From Microgenomates group bacterium Gr01-1014_16 (GTDB lineage: Bacteria > Patescibacteriota > Microgenomatia > CAZETR01 > Amesbacteraceae): a stretch of 35,093 nucleotides of DNA. A program made the translations under genes and the position numbers. This document shows positions 6,427 through 12,881 of this stretch, in pieces. The stretch is taken from assembly GCA_007376345.1 (NCBI GenBank), contig VMGA01000010.1, positions 1 to 35,093 of the forward strand, written 5' to 3'. Numbering within the stretch: the first letter of the stretch is position 1; each line of letters begins with the position of its first letter. A model generated the notes under the pieces. The model was not told where the DNA came from, searched no databases, and saw nothing but the letters and a program-made list of their open reading frames with translations.

Positions 6427-7614
6427 TTATTCTTCTGCTTCCGTTAGCTCCAAAGGCTTGATCTCTTGAAGTTCTCTCCCTGTTACTGCTTGTAGTTCAC
6501 CATACATTCCATGAGTATTGTCAATAATCTTGCGTAATTCTTTTTCCTGTCTCGACCATTTTAGATTAAACCAACGTTTTTCTTTCTCAATATCTCCTTG
6601 CAAATTATTAAATGCTTCAACTATGGCCTCTATTCTATGTGTAAATTCTACACTTCTTAAATATTGATACAAAACTTCCATTTTTTCGTTTTTGCCCACA
6701 TTAGCCAGTTTTTCAAAGTGGATATGAATTAAATCAAAGCGAAGGGCAATTGCTAGCCCTCTGGCGGACTTTATAGTTGTTATCCAAACATTTTCCCTGT
6801 AAACAAAGGTCTCAATATCCTCCGGTGGGTTGGCGACTACTAAAACCGCAAGTTGTGCTCCAGCCGCCCTTTGATCTTCTCTCAATTTCTTGAGCCATTC
6901 ATCTTTCCACTGCGCATTTTTAGACTCCCACAAGATCATTCCACACTCACGACCAAGTTTATCAACAACTGTTTGGGAAATATCTGCACCTCGTTCTCCT
7001 TTTTTAACTTCAGATACTTTGTCTTCAGGAAACTCTCTCCTTAGTATTTGTTCAAGTTCTAATTCCATGACCTCACCTTGGATTTGTTGAGATCCCTGTT
7101 CTAACTTGCGTTTTAGATCATCATTCATCTTTAATGCCTCTTGAAGCTTCTTGTCTTTTTCAGCATCTTTAAGTTGATGATTTTCTTGAGCCTCTTTGAG
7201 TGCATTGTCTCGGATCTTAACTCTTTCCTCGTCGAGCTGTCGTTGTTTTTCGATCTCAAATTTTTGTTTGGCCTCCTCCAGTTCTCGCTTCTCTTTTCTT
7301 ATTTTTAACTCTTGCTCTTCGGCTCGTTCCGCTCGTTGCTTGAGTTCAAGTATTTGCTCTTCTTTATCTTTGAGTTCCTTGGTGACACTTTCCTGAGCTT
7401 CGAGTTTTGCTTTCTCAGAAACCTGTTTTTTAGCTTCCTCAAATTCCTTTTTCTTTAACTCTTCAAATTCTTGCCTTTCGCGCTTGATTTGTTCAATTTC
7501 CCCTCGGTGTTTCAACTGCTCTTCCTTCAGTAATTTTTCTTCGAGTTCATGTTTGTAAGCATCGGTAGGCTCAAAAAGTTTCCCGCATTGTGGACATTTA
7601 ATTTGTGTGGTCAT
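6427..7614 (-). CDS. DUF2130 coiled-coil protein
   Basis: A 395-residue protein. The N-terminus has CPQCGKLFEPT, one half of a zinc-binding motif. A long charged coiled coil rich in Glu, Lys and Gln runs from about residue 20 to 185, followed by a globular C-terminal domain with ILRREFPEDKVSEVKKGERG and WESKNAQWKDEWLKKLRED. This layout matches DUF2130, whose C-terminal domain recalls restriction-endonuclease-like folds (the E-x-K in WESKNA fits, by inference). It lies 4 nt after the OLD nuclease gene and is probably translated from the same transcript. DUF2130 proteins are widespread and of unknown function; the setting here suggests a DNA-related or defence role. Confidence 0.8.
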   Translation of the reverse strand: MTTQIKCPQCGKLFEPTDAYKHELEEKLLKEEQLKHRGEIEQIKRERQEFEELKKKEFEEAKKQVSEKAKLEAQESVTKELKDKEEQILELKQRAERAEEQELKIRKEKRELEEAKQKFEIEKQRQLDEERVKIRDNALKEAQENHQLKDAEKDKKLQEALKMNDDLKRKLEQGSQQIQGEVMELELEQILRREFPEDKVSEVKKGERGADISQTVVDKLGRECGMILWESKNAQWKDEWLKKLREDQRAAGAQLAVLVVANPPEDIETFVYRENVWITTIKSARGLAIALRFDLIHIHFEKLANVGKNEKMEVLYQYLRSVEFTHRIEAIVEAFNNLQGDIEKEKRWFNLKWSRQEKELRKIIDNTHGMYGELQAVTGRELQEIKPLELTEAEE

Positions 7615-7618
7615 AAAT

Positions 7619-9226
7619 TCATGTTAAAGGAAACGCTTTGCTATTGCATGTTTGAATAGCGTCAAAAATTATTTTCATTTCATTTTCAAATTCCAATTGA
7701 GTCACTTTGCTTGCAACATCCTTTGCATAGGAAACCTTTCTATCATTAGGAATGTCATTCTTACTCTTCCGGTAAGCAGGCGGATAATATTCCTCAAGCG
7801 ATTCTGTTGTTAGTTCAAAAACTTGGTTTTTCTGAAAAAGATATGGGTATCCCTGTTTAAAAAGATCATATTTTATTTTTTGATTTTTATTGGGTTTATC
7901 AATAAGTACAACCGCTGTCTTCTTATAGATTGGATTATCAGAACCTGCCAACGGCGAAAACAATTTATGAACAGCAAGTAGAGTAGGCTCTTGTTCATCG
8001 ATATCCCCTCCTGCATAAATAATTTTTAAACCTCTGTGCGTCTCAGCATAGAACCGTTTAATTACACTGTTTATAAATTCAAATTCGCTCCTTCCCTCGA
8101 CTATCAAAAAATTTCGAGGTAATAATAAATCAGAAGGACTTCCTCCTAATAAATCGAATATCACATCTACTTTATCGACATCACCAACCTCGTTTATGTC
8201 TGTAATTCTGTTATTTTTTTCAACCTTAAATATTTTTTGATTCTCATTATTATCGACAACTAGTACAGAAGAATGTGTATTCACCAACACTTGATCTGTC
8301 TTACTAATATCAACAAGCGCCCGTTTCAATGCACGTTGGGCCGAGGGATGAAGATGTAACTCTGCCTCATCTATTAAAAACAGAAATGAACCGCCACCGA
8401 GCTGTTCCTTTCTGTAGTCCGCAAAGGCCTGGATAATTGAAAGCATAATCGCTCTTTGCATTCCATCACCTTTATCCTCAGCTTTTGTTTCAATCCCATC
8501 GTATACGGTTGTATCGAAGCTTTTAAGTAATTCATTAAAATGAGGAGGATTAACTCCAAATTTCACTCTTGTTCCATCAGGAAACTGTTTTTGAAGATAT
8601 ATTTCAACTTTAGCACCTAGTTTATTAAGTTCTTTTCTTACTTCGGAATCTTCGTTATCGAACAATTTAGCAAATTGTTTTTTGAAATCAATATAATCTT
8701 GGGAATTCTCAATAATTGCAGACAGCACGCCGGAAAGCATGACACCTATCGGGTTTTTGTCTTTGTATTTAGACACATCGTCTAGCCTTATTTTTGTATT
8801 AATATATTCGAGTTTTGGCAAAAACTCATTAATGGCCGTATCTAAACCCTGCGGGTTACCCTTATTTTCTCCATCAACGATATAAACTCTCTTATGATCA
8901 GAACTAGTCTTTTTGACAGAAAATGACCCCGAGTTACCCAGTAGATTTTTCAGTTTGGTTTTATTTGCATCAGTTTTTAACTTATTAATATCCGATTCTT
9001 CAATCCCATCAAAGAAAATTTCGACACTGACTTGATTACTCGGATCCCTATTATAATGCTCATCGTCACTTGATGAATTTGCATTAAAAAACCACTCTAT
9101 GGCTTCAAACAAGTTAGTCTTTCCATGATTATTTTGACCTACAAAAATATTAAAAGCCTTAATTTCAAGATTTTCAATTTTTCGGATGGAGCGGTAATTA
9201 TTAATGGAGACTTTTGTAATTTTCAT
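7619..9226 (-). CDS. OLD-family ATP-dependent nuclease (AAA ATPase plus TOPRIM)
   Basis: A 535-residue protein. The ABC-type ATPase part has Walker A GQNNHGKT (residues 30-37), an ABC signature-like KGDGMQRAI (252-260) and Walker B FLFLIDEAELHLHP (281-294). The TOPRIM nuclease part starts with FLIVEGRSEFEF (373-384) and includes VVLIDKPNK (about 439-447). This is the domain order of overcoming-lysogenisation-defect (OLD) nucleases, several of which act in phage defence; the Gabija protein GajA is one member. No UvrD-like GajB partner is adjacent. Its neighbours are a GIY-YIG protein upstream and DUF2130 downstream on the same strand, so a three-gene module is plausible. The substrate is unknown. 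Confidence 0.85.
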   Translation of the reverse strand: MKITKVSINNYRSIRKIENLEIKAFNIFVGQNNHGKTNLFEAIEWFFNANSSSDDEHYNRDPSNQVSVEIFFDGIEESDINKLKTDANKTKLKNLLGNSGSFSVKKTSSDHKRVYIVDGENKGNPQGLDTAINEFLPKLEYINTKIRLDDVSKYKDKNPIGVMLSGVLSAIIENSQDYIDFKKQFAKLFDNEDSEVRKELNKLGAKVEIYLQKQFPDGTRVKFGVNPPHFNELLKSFDTTVYDGIETKAEDKGDGMQRAIMLSIIQAFADYRKEQLGGGSFLFLIDEAELHLHPSAQRALKRALVDISKTDQVLVNTHSSVLVVDNNENQKIFKVEKNNRITDINEVGDVDKVDVIFDLLGGSPSDLLLPRNFLIVEGRSEFEFINSVIKRFYAETHRGLKIIYAGGDIDEQEPTLLAVHKLFSPLAGSDNPIYKKTAVVLIDKPNKNQKIKYDLFKQGYPYLFQKNQVFELTTESLEEYYPPAYRKSKNDIPNDRKVSYAKDVASKVTQLEFENEMKIIFDAIQTCNSKAFPLT

Positions 9227-9252
9227 ATATGTTCGACAAAATAACCTTGAAA

Positions 9253-9552
9253 TTATTTATCTCCGCACATCGGATTAAGTTGTAACCGTAAATAAGATTC
9301 AATATGCAGTCTTATTTGTTGATTAGCCTCTCGATAAATTGCGACGTAAATGGTCTGGCTATTGGCATTTCTTTGCCAGCAAGACCGTCTTTCGTGCCCA
9401 GAAATCCGTGTGCCTAATTGATCGGTTTCTCCAACATCCAACCATCGCTCGTTAGTGTAGATGGCGTAAACCCCGGCCACATCATTAAACGCTGTCGATA
9501 GCGGATAACCGGTTTCAAGTTGATACCCGGCAATATTTGTTGTCATAATCAC
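9253..9552 (-). CDS. Small GIY-YIG nuclease-like protein
   Basis: A 99-residue protein consisting almost entirely of a GIY-YIG-like domain: GVYAIYTNERWLDVGETDQL carries the GIY and YIG positions (GVY, and DVG in place of YVG), followed by the conserved Arg in LGTRISGHERR and a late acidic residue in HIESYLRLQLNP that would be the metal ligand. It is the first gene of the minus-strand set with the OLD nuclease and DUF2130 genes and is divergent from the LexA-like repressor, with 65 bp between the starts. It may be a DNA nuclease used with the OLD protein; that is inference. The start could also be the ATG three codons in (MTTNIAG). Confidence 0.6.
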   Translation of the reverse strand: MIMTTNIAGYQLETGYPLSTAFNDVAGVYAIYTNERWLDVGETDQLGTRISGHERRSCWQRNANSQTIYVAIYREANQQIRLHIESYLRLQLNPMCGDK

Positions 9553-9568
9553 TTACTCCTTCTCCCTC

Positions 9569-9598
9569 TTGACAAAGTTAGTAAAAAGGTAGTAAATG
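9569..9598 (+). promoter_or_regulatory. Candidate sigma70 promoter for the LexA-like gene
   Basis: TTGACA at 9569-9574 and TAAATG at 9593-9598, 18 nt apart, lie in the 65-bp divergent gap. The spacer has a partial direct repeat (TTAGTAAA and GTAGTAAA), and an alternative -10 TATACT lies at 9599-9604. These could be operator half-sites for the LexA-like repressor, which would then control both directions. Confidence 0.45.
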
Positions 9599-9617
9599 TA
9601 TACTAGTACTCCTATTT

Positions 9618-10220
9618 ATGAATGTCAACATGGAAAAGCCAATAACCCCAAAGCAAAAGATAGTTTTCGAATTTATCAAATCTTTCTCCAAAAAAAACGG
9701 GTTTGCTCCATCACTTCAGGAAATTGCCGATTATCTCAATAAATCTTTAAGTACGGCACAGCATTTCGTGGCGGAGTTACATAAGAAAGGCTATCTACAA
9801 AAGAGCGAAAACGTCGCTAGGAGTATTAGCACGCTGGGGGATACCTTCAAACAAATTTTTAAGCTCGGGTATATTGCCGCCGGTAATCCGATAGAGCCGA
9901 TCGAAAACCCAGAGCCGATCGACGTGCCCACATCGTTTCTGGAAAAGCCGGGTAACTATTACGCTCTTGAAGTTAAAGGCAACAGTATGATTGAAGACAA
10001 CATATTAGACGGTGACACCGTGGTAATTAGGCACACACAGATAGCAGAAGACGGCGATAGAATAGTTGCAATAACGGAAGACGGTGCGACCCTTAAAGTT
10101 TTTAGAAATAAAAACGGCAAAACGTACTTAGAGCCTAGAAACAATAATTTGAGTGCTATTTATCCAAAGCAATTGGAAATCCGAGGAAAATATTGTGGTT
10201 TAATACGAAAAGGAGAATAA
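9618..10220 (+). CDS. LexA-like self-cleaving repressor (S24 peptidase)
   Basis: A 200-residue protein with the LexA layout. The winged-helix DNA-binding domain occupies about residues 8-75 (TPKQKIVFEFIKSF, then PSLQEIADYLNKSLSTAQ). The scissile Ala-Gly is at 88-89 in GYIAAGNPI. The peptidase domain has Ser123 in VKGNSM and Lys160 in ATLKVF. All residues needed for RecA-stimulated self-cleavage are present. It heads the Vsr-methyltransferase gene set and is divergent from the OLD nuclease set. It may be the element's own damage-responsive regulator and not the host SOS regulator, because it is carried inside the mobile element. The ATG at 9630 is an alternative start. Confidence 0.88.
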   Translation: MNVNMEKPITPKQKIVFEFIKSFSKKNGFAPSLQEIADYLNKSLSTAQHFVAELHKKGYLQKSENVARSISTLGDTFKQIFKLGYIAAGNPIEPIENPEPIDVPTSFLEKPGNYYALEVKGNSMIEDNILDGDTVVIRHTQIAEDGDRIVAITEDGATLKVFRNKNGKTYLEPRNNNLSAIYPKQLEIRGKYCGLIRKGE

Positions 10221-10243
10221 AATGATTATACCTGCCGACTTTT

Positions 10244-10648
10244 ATGGGAGATATATTCACAAAGGAAAAAAGAAGCGAAATAATGTCTCGGATTACCGGG
10301 AAAAATACGACACCGGAACTTACAGTAAGAAAAATTCTCCGAAAAATGGGGTACAAGTACCGCTTAAACGCCCACAACTTGCCGGGAAAACCGGATGTGG
10401 TTATTCATTCGGAGAAACTTGTTATTTTTGTCAACGGCTGCTTTTGGCATAACCATAAGGGGTGTAAAAGAAGCTCGTTACCGAAAACTAATACTGAATT
10501 TTGGAAAGACAAGATTAATAAAAATGTTGAAAAACAAAAACAAAGCATTAAAGCACTTAAAAAATTAGGTTGGAAGATTTTAGTGCTTTGGCAGTGTAAA
10601 ATTAACAACAATAATGCATTATTGAAAACTTTGTCTCAAAACCTATGA
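10244..10648 (+). CDS. vsr: Very-short-patch repair endonuclease
   Basis: A 134-residue Vsr endonuclease. MGDIFTKEKRSEIMSRITGK matches the family N-terminus, followed by NTTPELTVRKILRKMG, the catalytic region LPGKPDVV with the metal-binding Asp, and IFVNGCFWHNHKGCK with zinc-binding Cys and His. Vsr nicks beside T:G mismatches that arise when 5-methylcytosine deaminates, so it protects sites modified by the adjacent methyltransferase. The stop overlaps the methyltransferase start by ATGA (10645-10648), so the two are translationally coupled. An AGGAG ahead of an ATG at 10222 leads into an unrelated frame; the start at 10244 is chosen from family length. Confidence 0.93.
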   Translation: MGDIFTKEKRSEIMSRITGKNTTPELTVRKILRKMGYKYRLNAHNLPGKPDVVIHSEKLVIFVNGCFWHNHKGCKRSSLPKTNTEFWKDKINKNVEKQKQSIKALKKLGWKILVLWQCKINNNNALLKTLSQNL

Positions 10649-11775
10649 AAAAAAATAAAAAAACACACTCCAATAAACCCGTCTTGATAGATTTGTTTGC
10701 CGGGGCTGGTGGGTTATCTATCGGATTTGAACAAGCCGGATTCAAATTAGTCGCAGCCACAGATTGGGATCATTGGTCTTGCGAAACATTGAGAGCCAAT
10801 CATAGAAATGTTTTTGTGGCCGAAGGGGATATAAACGAAGTAGACCTGAATGACTTTGCCGGTAAACTTTCTGCCGATGAAGTCGACCTAATAGTAGGCG
10901 GACCGCCTTGTCAAGGGTTTAGCGCGTTGGGGAAGAGATTGAAAAGTGACCCTCGGAATCAGCTTTGGCAACAGTATATGAGATTCGTTGAGTATTTCAA
11001 CCCGAAAGTTTTCTTAATGGAAAACGTTCCCGAACTTCTAAAGAGTGAGGAATATGTTCAAATTAAAAGAGCCGCGGAAAAACTTGGGTACCAAGTAAGG
11101 GAAAAGATATTATTTGCGCCTGATTACGGTGTGCCCCAAAAAAGAAGAAGGGCCATAATTTTGGGGAGCAGAATAGGTGAACCTAAATTTCCGAAACCCA
11201 CCCACTTGTTACCCGGCCAATTAACCTTGGATAACTACAGGTGTGTCCCGTGGAAAAGTGTCAGAGATGTTATAGGGGATCTCCCGTTAGAGCCGGACGG
11301 AAACAACTGGCATGTTGGAAGAAACCCTACTGAAAAATCTCTTAAAAGGTATAAGTCTGTCCCTCCCGGAGGAAATCGTTTTAATCTGCCGCAAGATCTT
11401 ATGCCTGATTGTTGGAAAAGGAAAAAAACCGGCTCAACAGACGTTTTCGGCAGGTTAGAGTGGGACAAGCCGTCGCTAACGATCCGAACGGAATTTTTCA
11501 AACCAGAAAAAGGAAGATATCTTCACCCGGAAGCTCACAGGCCGATAACTATCAGGGAAGCAGCCAGACTGCAAACTATTCCAGATAGCTACGTATTGAA
11601 GGGATCACATCTGGAGGTGGCTAAACAAATAGGAAATGCCGTACCGTGCGAATTGGCTAGAAACATTGGAGAGGAATTGCTAAAACTCTTTAGCACCGAT
11701 TCGGATAGCATCAAGGAGAAGAGAATTTACCGATCGACCGGTTTTGAGAGACTTCTCGCTTACCAACAACCTTAA
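10645..11775 (+). CDS. DNA (cytosine-5) methyltransferase
   Basis: A 376-residue C5-methyltransferase with all main motifs: I DLFAGAGGLSIGF (residues 16-28, SAM binding), IV GGPPCQGFS with catalytic Cys89, VI MENVPE (125-130), VIII QKRRR, the target recognition region at about 190-300, IX REAARLQTIPD and X GNAVP. It transfers a methyl group to cytosine in a specific DNA sequence that cannot be read from the protein. It is coupled to Vsr upstream and convergent with an HNH endonuclease gene that overlaps its last 96 bp. With the HNH and XRE genes it forms a type II restriction-modification set. Confidence 0.95.
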   Translation: MKKNKKTHSNKPVLIDLFAGAGGLSIGFEQAGFKLVAATDWDHWSCETLRANHRNVFVAEGDINEVDLNDFAGKLSADEVDLIVGGPPCQGFSALGKRLKSDPRNQLWQQYMRFVEYFNPKVFLMENVPELLKSEEYVQIKRAAEKLGYQVREKILFAPDYGVPQKRRRAIILGSRIGEPKFPKPTHLLPGQLTLDNYRCVPWKSVRDVIGDLPLEPDGNNWHVGRNPTEKSLKRYKSVPPGGNRFNLPQDLMPDCWKRKKTGSTDVFGRLEWDKPSLTIRTEFFKPEKGRYLHPEAHRPITIREAARLQTIPDSYVLKGSHLEVAKQIGNAVPCELARNIGEELLKLFSTDSDSIKEKRIYRSTGFERLLAYQQP

Positions 11776-12279
11776 ATCGTCTGGAAGGTTTACTGAAACA
11801 ATTTTGTTTTTAATCGTTTCCGGATAAGCGGCAAGAGATTTTTTTCCAGCATTACATCTGCTACACAAAGTCCACAAATTTTCTTCCACAGTTTTTCCTT
11901 GTTGCCTTAATGGAGTTATATGATCAACCTCCAGATTCACTACATGCCCGTCATCATATTTTTCTCCTCCCTTGTGGCCGCATAGTTGGCACACATAGCG
12001 GTCACGCTCCAAGACTTTCAGCCTTAACTTCAGGTTAATATATCCGTCTGTCTGAACACCTTTCTTATTAACAGACTTCAAGGTATATCCGCTAGGGCTA
12101 CTGCTATAACGTATATCCCAACCCTCCGCTCTTAATTCTCTTATCCTGCGTGCGTAATTATGTTGCCCCGACACTTCAATCAGCTTCTCGTTCGGAACAA
12201 GCTTCCTCATATTTTCATACAACACGTCGAGTAATTTTTGCCAAACTCCGTTTTTATCGCTTTTGGGAACTCTTTTCAT
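11680..12279 (-). CDS. HNH endonuclease, likely the restriction enzyme of the type II system
   Basis: A 199-residue protein. The central HNH domain shows YVCQLCG (Cys97, Cys100), LEVDHITPLRQQG (Asp119, His120), EENLWTLCSRCN (Asn134, Cys139, Cys142), that is a beta-beta-alpha-metal nuclease with a structural zinc site. The N-terminal part, with SGQHNYARRIRELRAEGWDI, is a winged-helix-like segment seen in HNH restriction endonucleases. It starts 1 nt after the XRE controller gene and is convergent with the methyltransferase, overlapping its 3' end by 96 bp. This is the common C-R arrangement of controlled type II systems. The C-terminal ~40 residues (VSVNLPDDLRLLVSEKSLK) resemble a small ribbon-helix-helix-like tail. 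Confidence 0.8.
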   Translation of the reverse strand: MKRVPKSDKNGVWQKLLDVLYENMRKLVPNEKLIEVSGQHNYARRIRELRAEGWDIRYSSSPSGYTLKSVNKKGVQTDGYINLKLRLKVLERDRYVCQLCGHKGGEKYDDGHVVNLEVDHITPLRQQGKTVEENLWTLCSRCNAGKKSLAAYPETIKNKIVSVNLPDDLRLLVSEKSLKTGRSVNSLLLDAIRIGAKEF

Positions 12280-12280
12280 A

Positions 12281-12493
12281 TCATATTCCCTTAAAGAGTT
12301 CCGATAACTCCAGTCCTAAAACTTTTGCAATCTTCTCAATATTTTCCAGCGAAACGTTACGTGTCCCTCGTTCCAAATCGCTTACATAAGTCCTATGCAG
12401 ACCGGATCTGAAAGCCAACTCCTCCTGGGATAGCCCCTTAGCTTTTCTCAATTGTCTCAGCCTCTTACCATATTTTCTTTTTATGTCGATCAT
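12281..12493 (-). CDS. XRE-family controller (C) protein
   Basis: A 70-residue protein that is essentially one helix-turn-helix domain: KRLRQLRKAKGLSQEELAFR, then SGLHRTYVSDLERGTRNVS and KIAKVLGLELSELF. Size and sequence match the C proteins of type II restriction-modification systems, which bind C-boxes to activate and later restrain their own gene and the restriction gene. A C-box-like sequence lies 44-63 bp upstream of its start, and the HNH endonuclease gene follows after 1 nt, both as expected. The transcript may have a very short leader. Confidence 0.88.
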   Translation of the reverse strand: MIDIKRKYGKRLRQLRKAKGLSQEELAFRSGLHRTYVSDLERGTRNVSLENIEKIAKVLGLELSELFKGI

Positions 12494-12536
12494 AAGTTAC
12501 TGTTACTTATTGACTACATTTTACTTTTTGTATATT

Positions 12537-12556
12537 CTTAGTCTACAGACTATAAG
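12537..12556 (-). promoter_or_regulatory. C-box operator for the controller protein
   Basis: On the minus strand the site reads CTTATAGTCTGTAGACTAAG, with the paired half-sites AGTC-TGTA-GACT and an outer ACTTATAGT. This closely resembles the C-boxes of known controller proteins (ACTxATAGTC-x4-GACT). A -10-like TAAAAT lies 16 nt downstream of TAGACT, in a position to be activated by bound C protein. Confidence 0.75.
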
Positions 12557-12588
12557 TGACGTATTGTATCAAAATATATCATTTATTG

Positions 12589-12863
12589 AAAATTTTTGCG
12601 TTTTCTTTTTGAGAGAACGAGTCCGAGCCGATGTTTCGCGGAGGCGAGGCGACAGCCGAGCCGGAGCCAAAAGCGAGCGCAGCGAGCTGCAGCATTACGG
12701 TGAATCCCGAAAATCAGTGCGAACTTTTTTAAAAATCAGCTCAGAAAGTGAGTGGTCGGTGGCCCGCAGGGCCACAGTCTGCGCGGTGGGGGTCACGCAG
12801 AGCCTAGCAAAGCCCTTTTTGTAGTTCACCCTGAGTTGTACAAAAAGAAAACGCAAAAATTTT
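12589..12863. repeat. Cassette 1: 23-bp inverted repeat enclosing an inverted attP copy of element 1
   Basis: Perfect inverted repeats at 12589-12611 and 12841-12863 (core TTTTTGCGTTTTCTTTTTG on the left) flank 229 bp and end 18 bp before the recombinase ATG. From right to left on the minus strand the interior reads: the recombinase 3' end from CAACTCAGGG through ATDHSLS (12744-12838), the junction at 12742-12743, the left end of element 1 (12635-12742), and a fragment GAAACATCGGCTCGGACT that again matches the recombinase gene (about 12617-12635). The frame across the junction encodes an alternative recombinase tail, ELIFKKVRTDFRDSP. Confidence 0.8.
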
Positions 12864-12881
12864 AAGTAAAACTAACTGCCT

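Noticed and set aside
8100-9226. Gabija system (GajA/GajB)
   Set aside because: The OLD protein could be GajA-like, but no UvrD/GajB helicase is adjacent, so the name is not used.
10222-10452. Frame starting at an ATG with a good AGGAG upstream
   Set aside because: It overlaps vsr in another frame and encodes no recognisable protein; vsr has clear family motifs.
12483-12824. Plus-strand frame of 113 codons over the controller promoter and cassette 1
   Set aside because: It starts inside the controller gene region and runs through the C-box, inverted repeat and attP copy; it is explained by those features.
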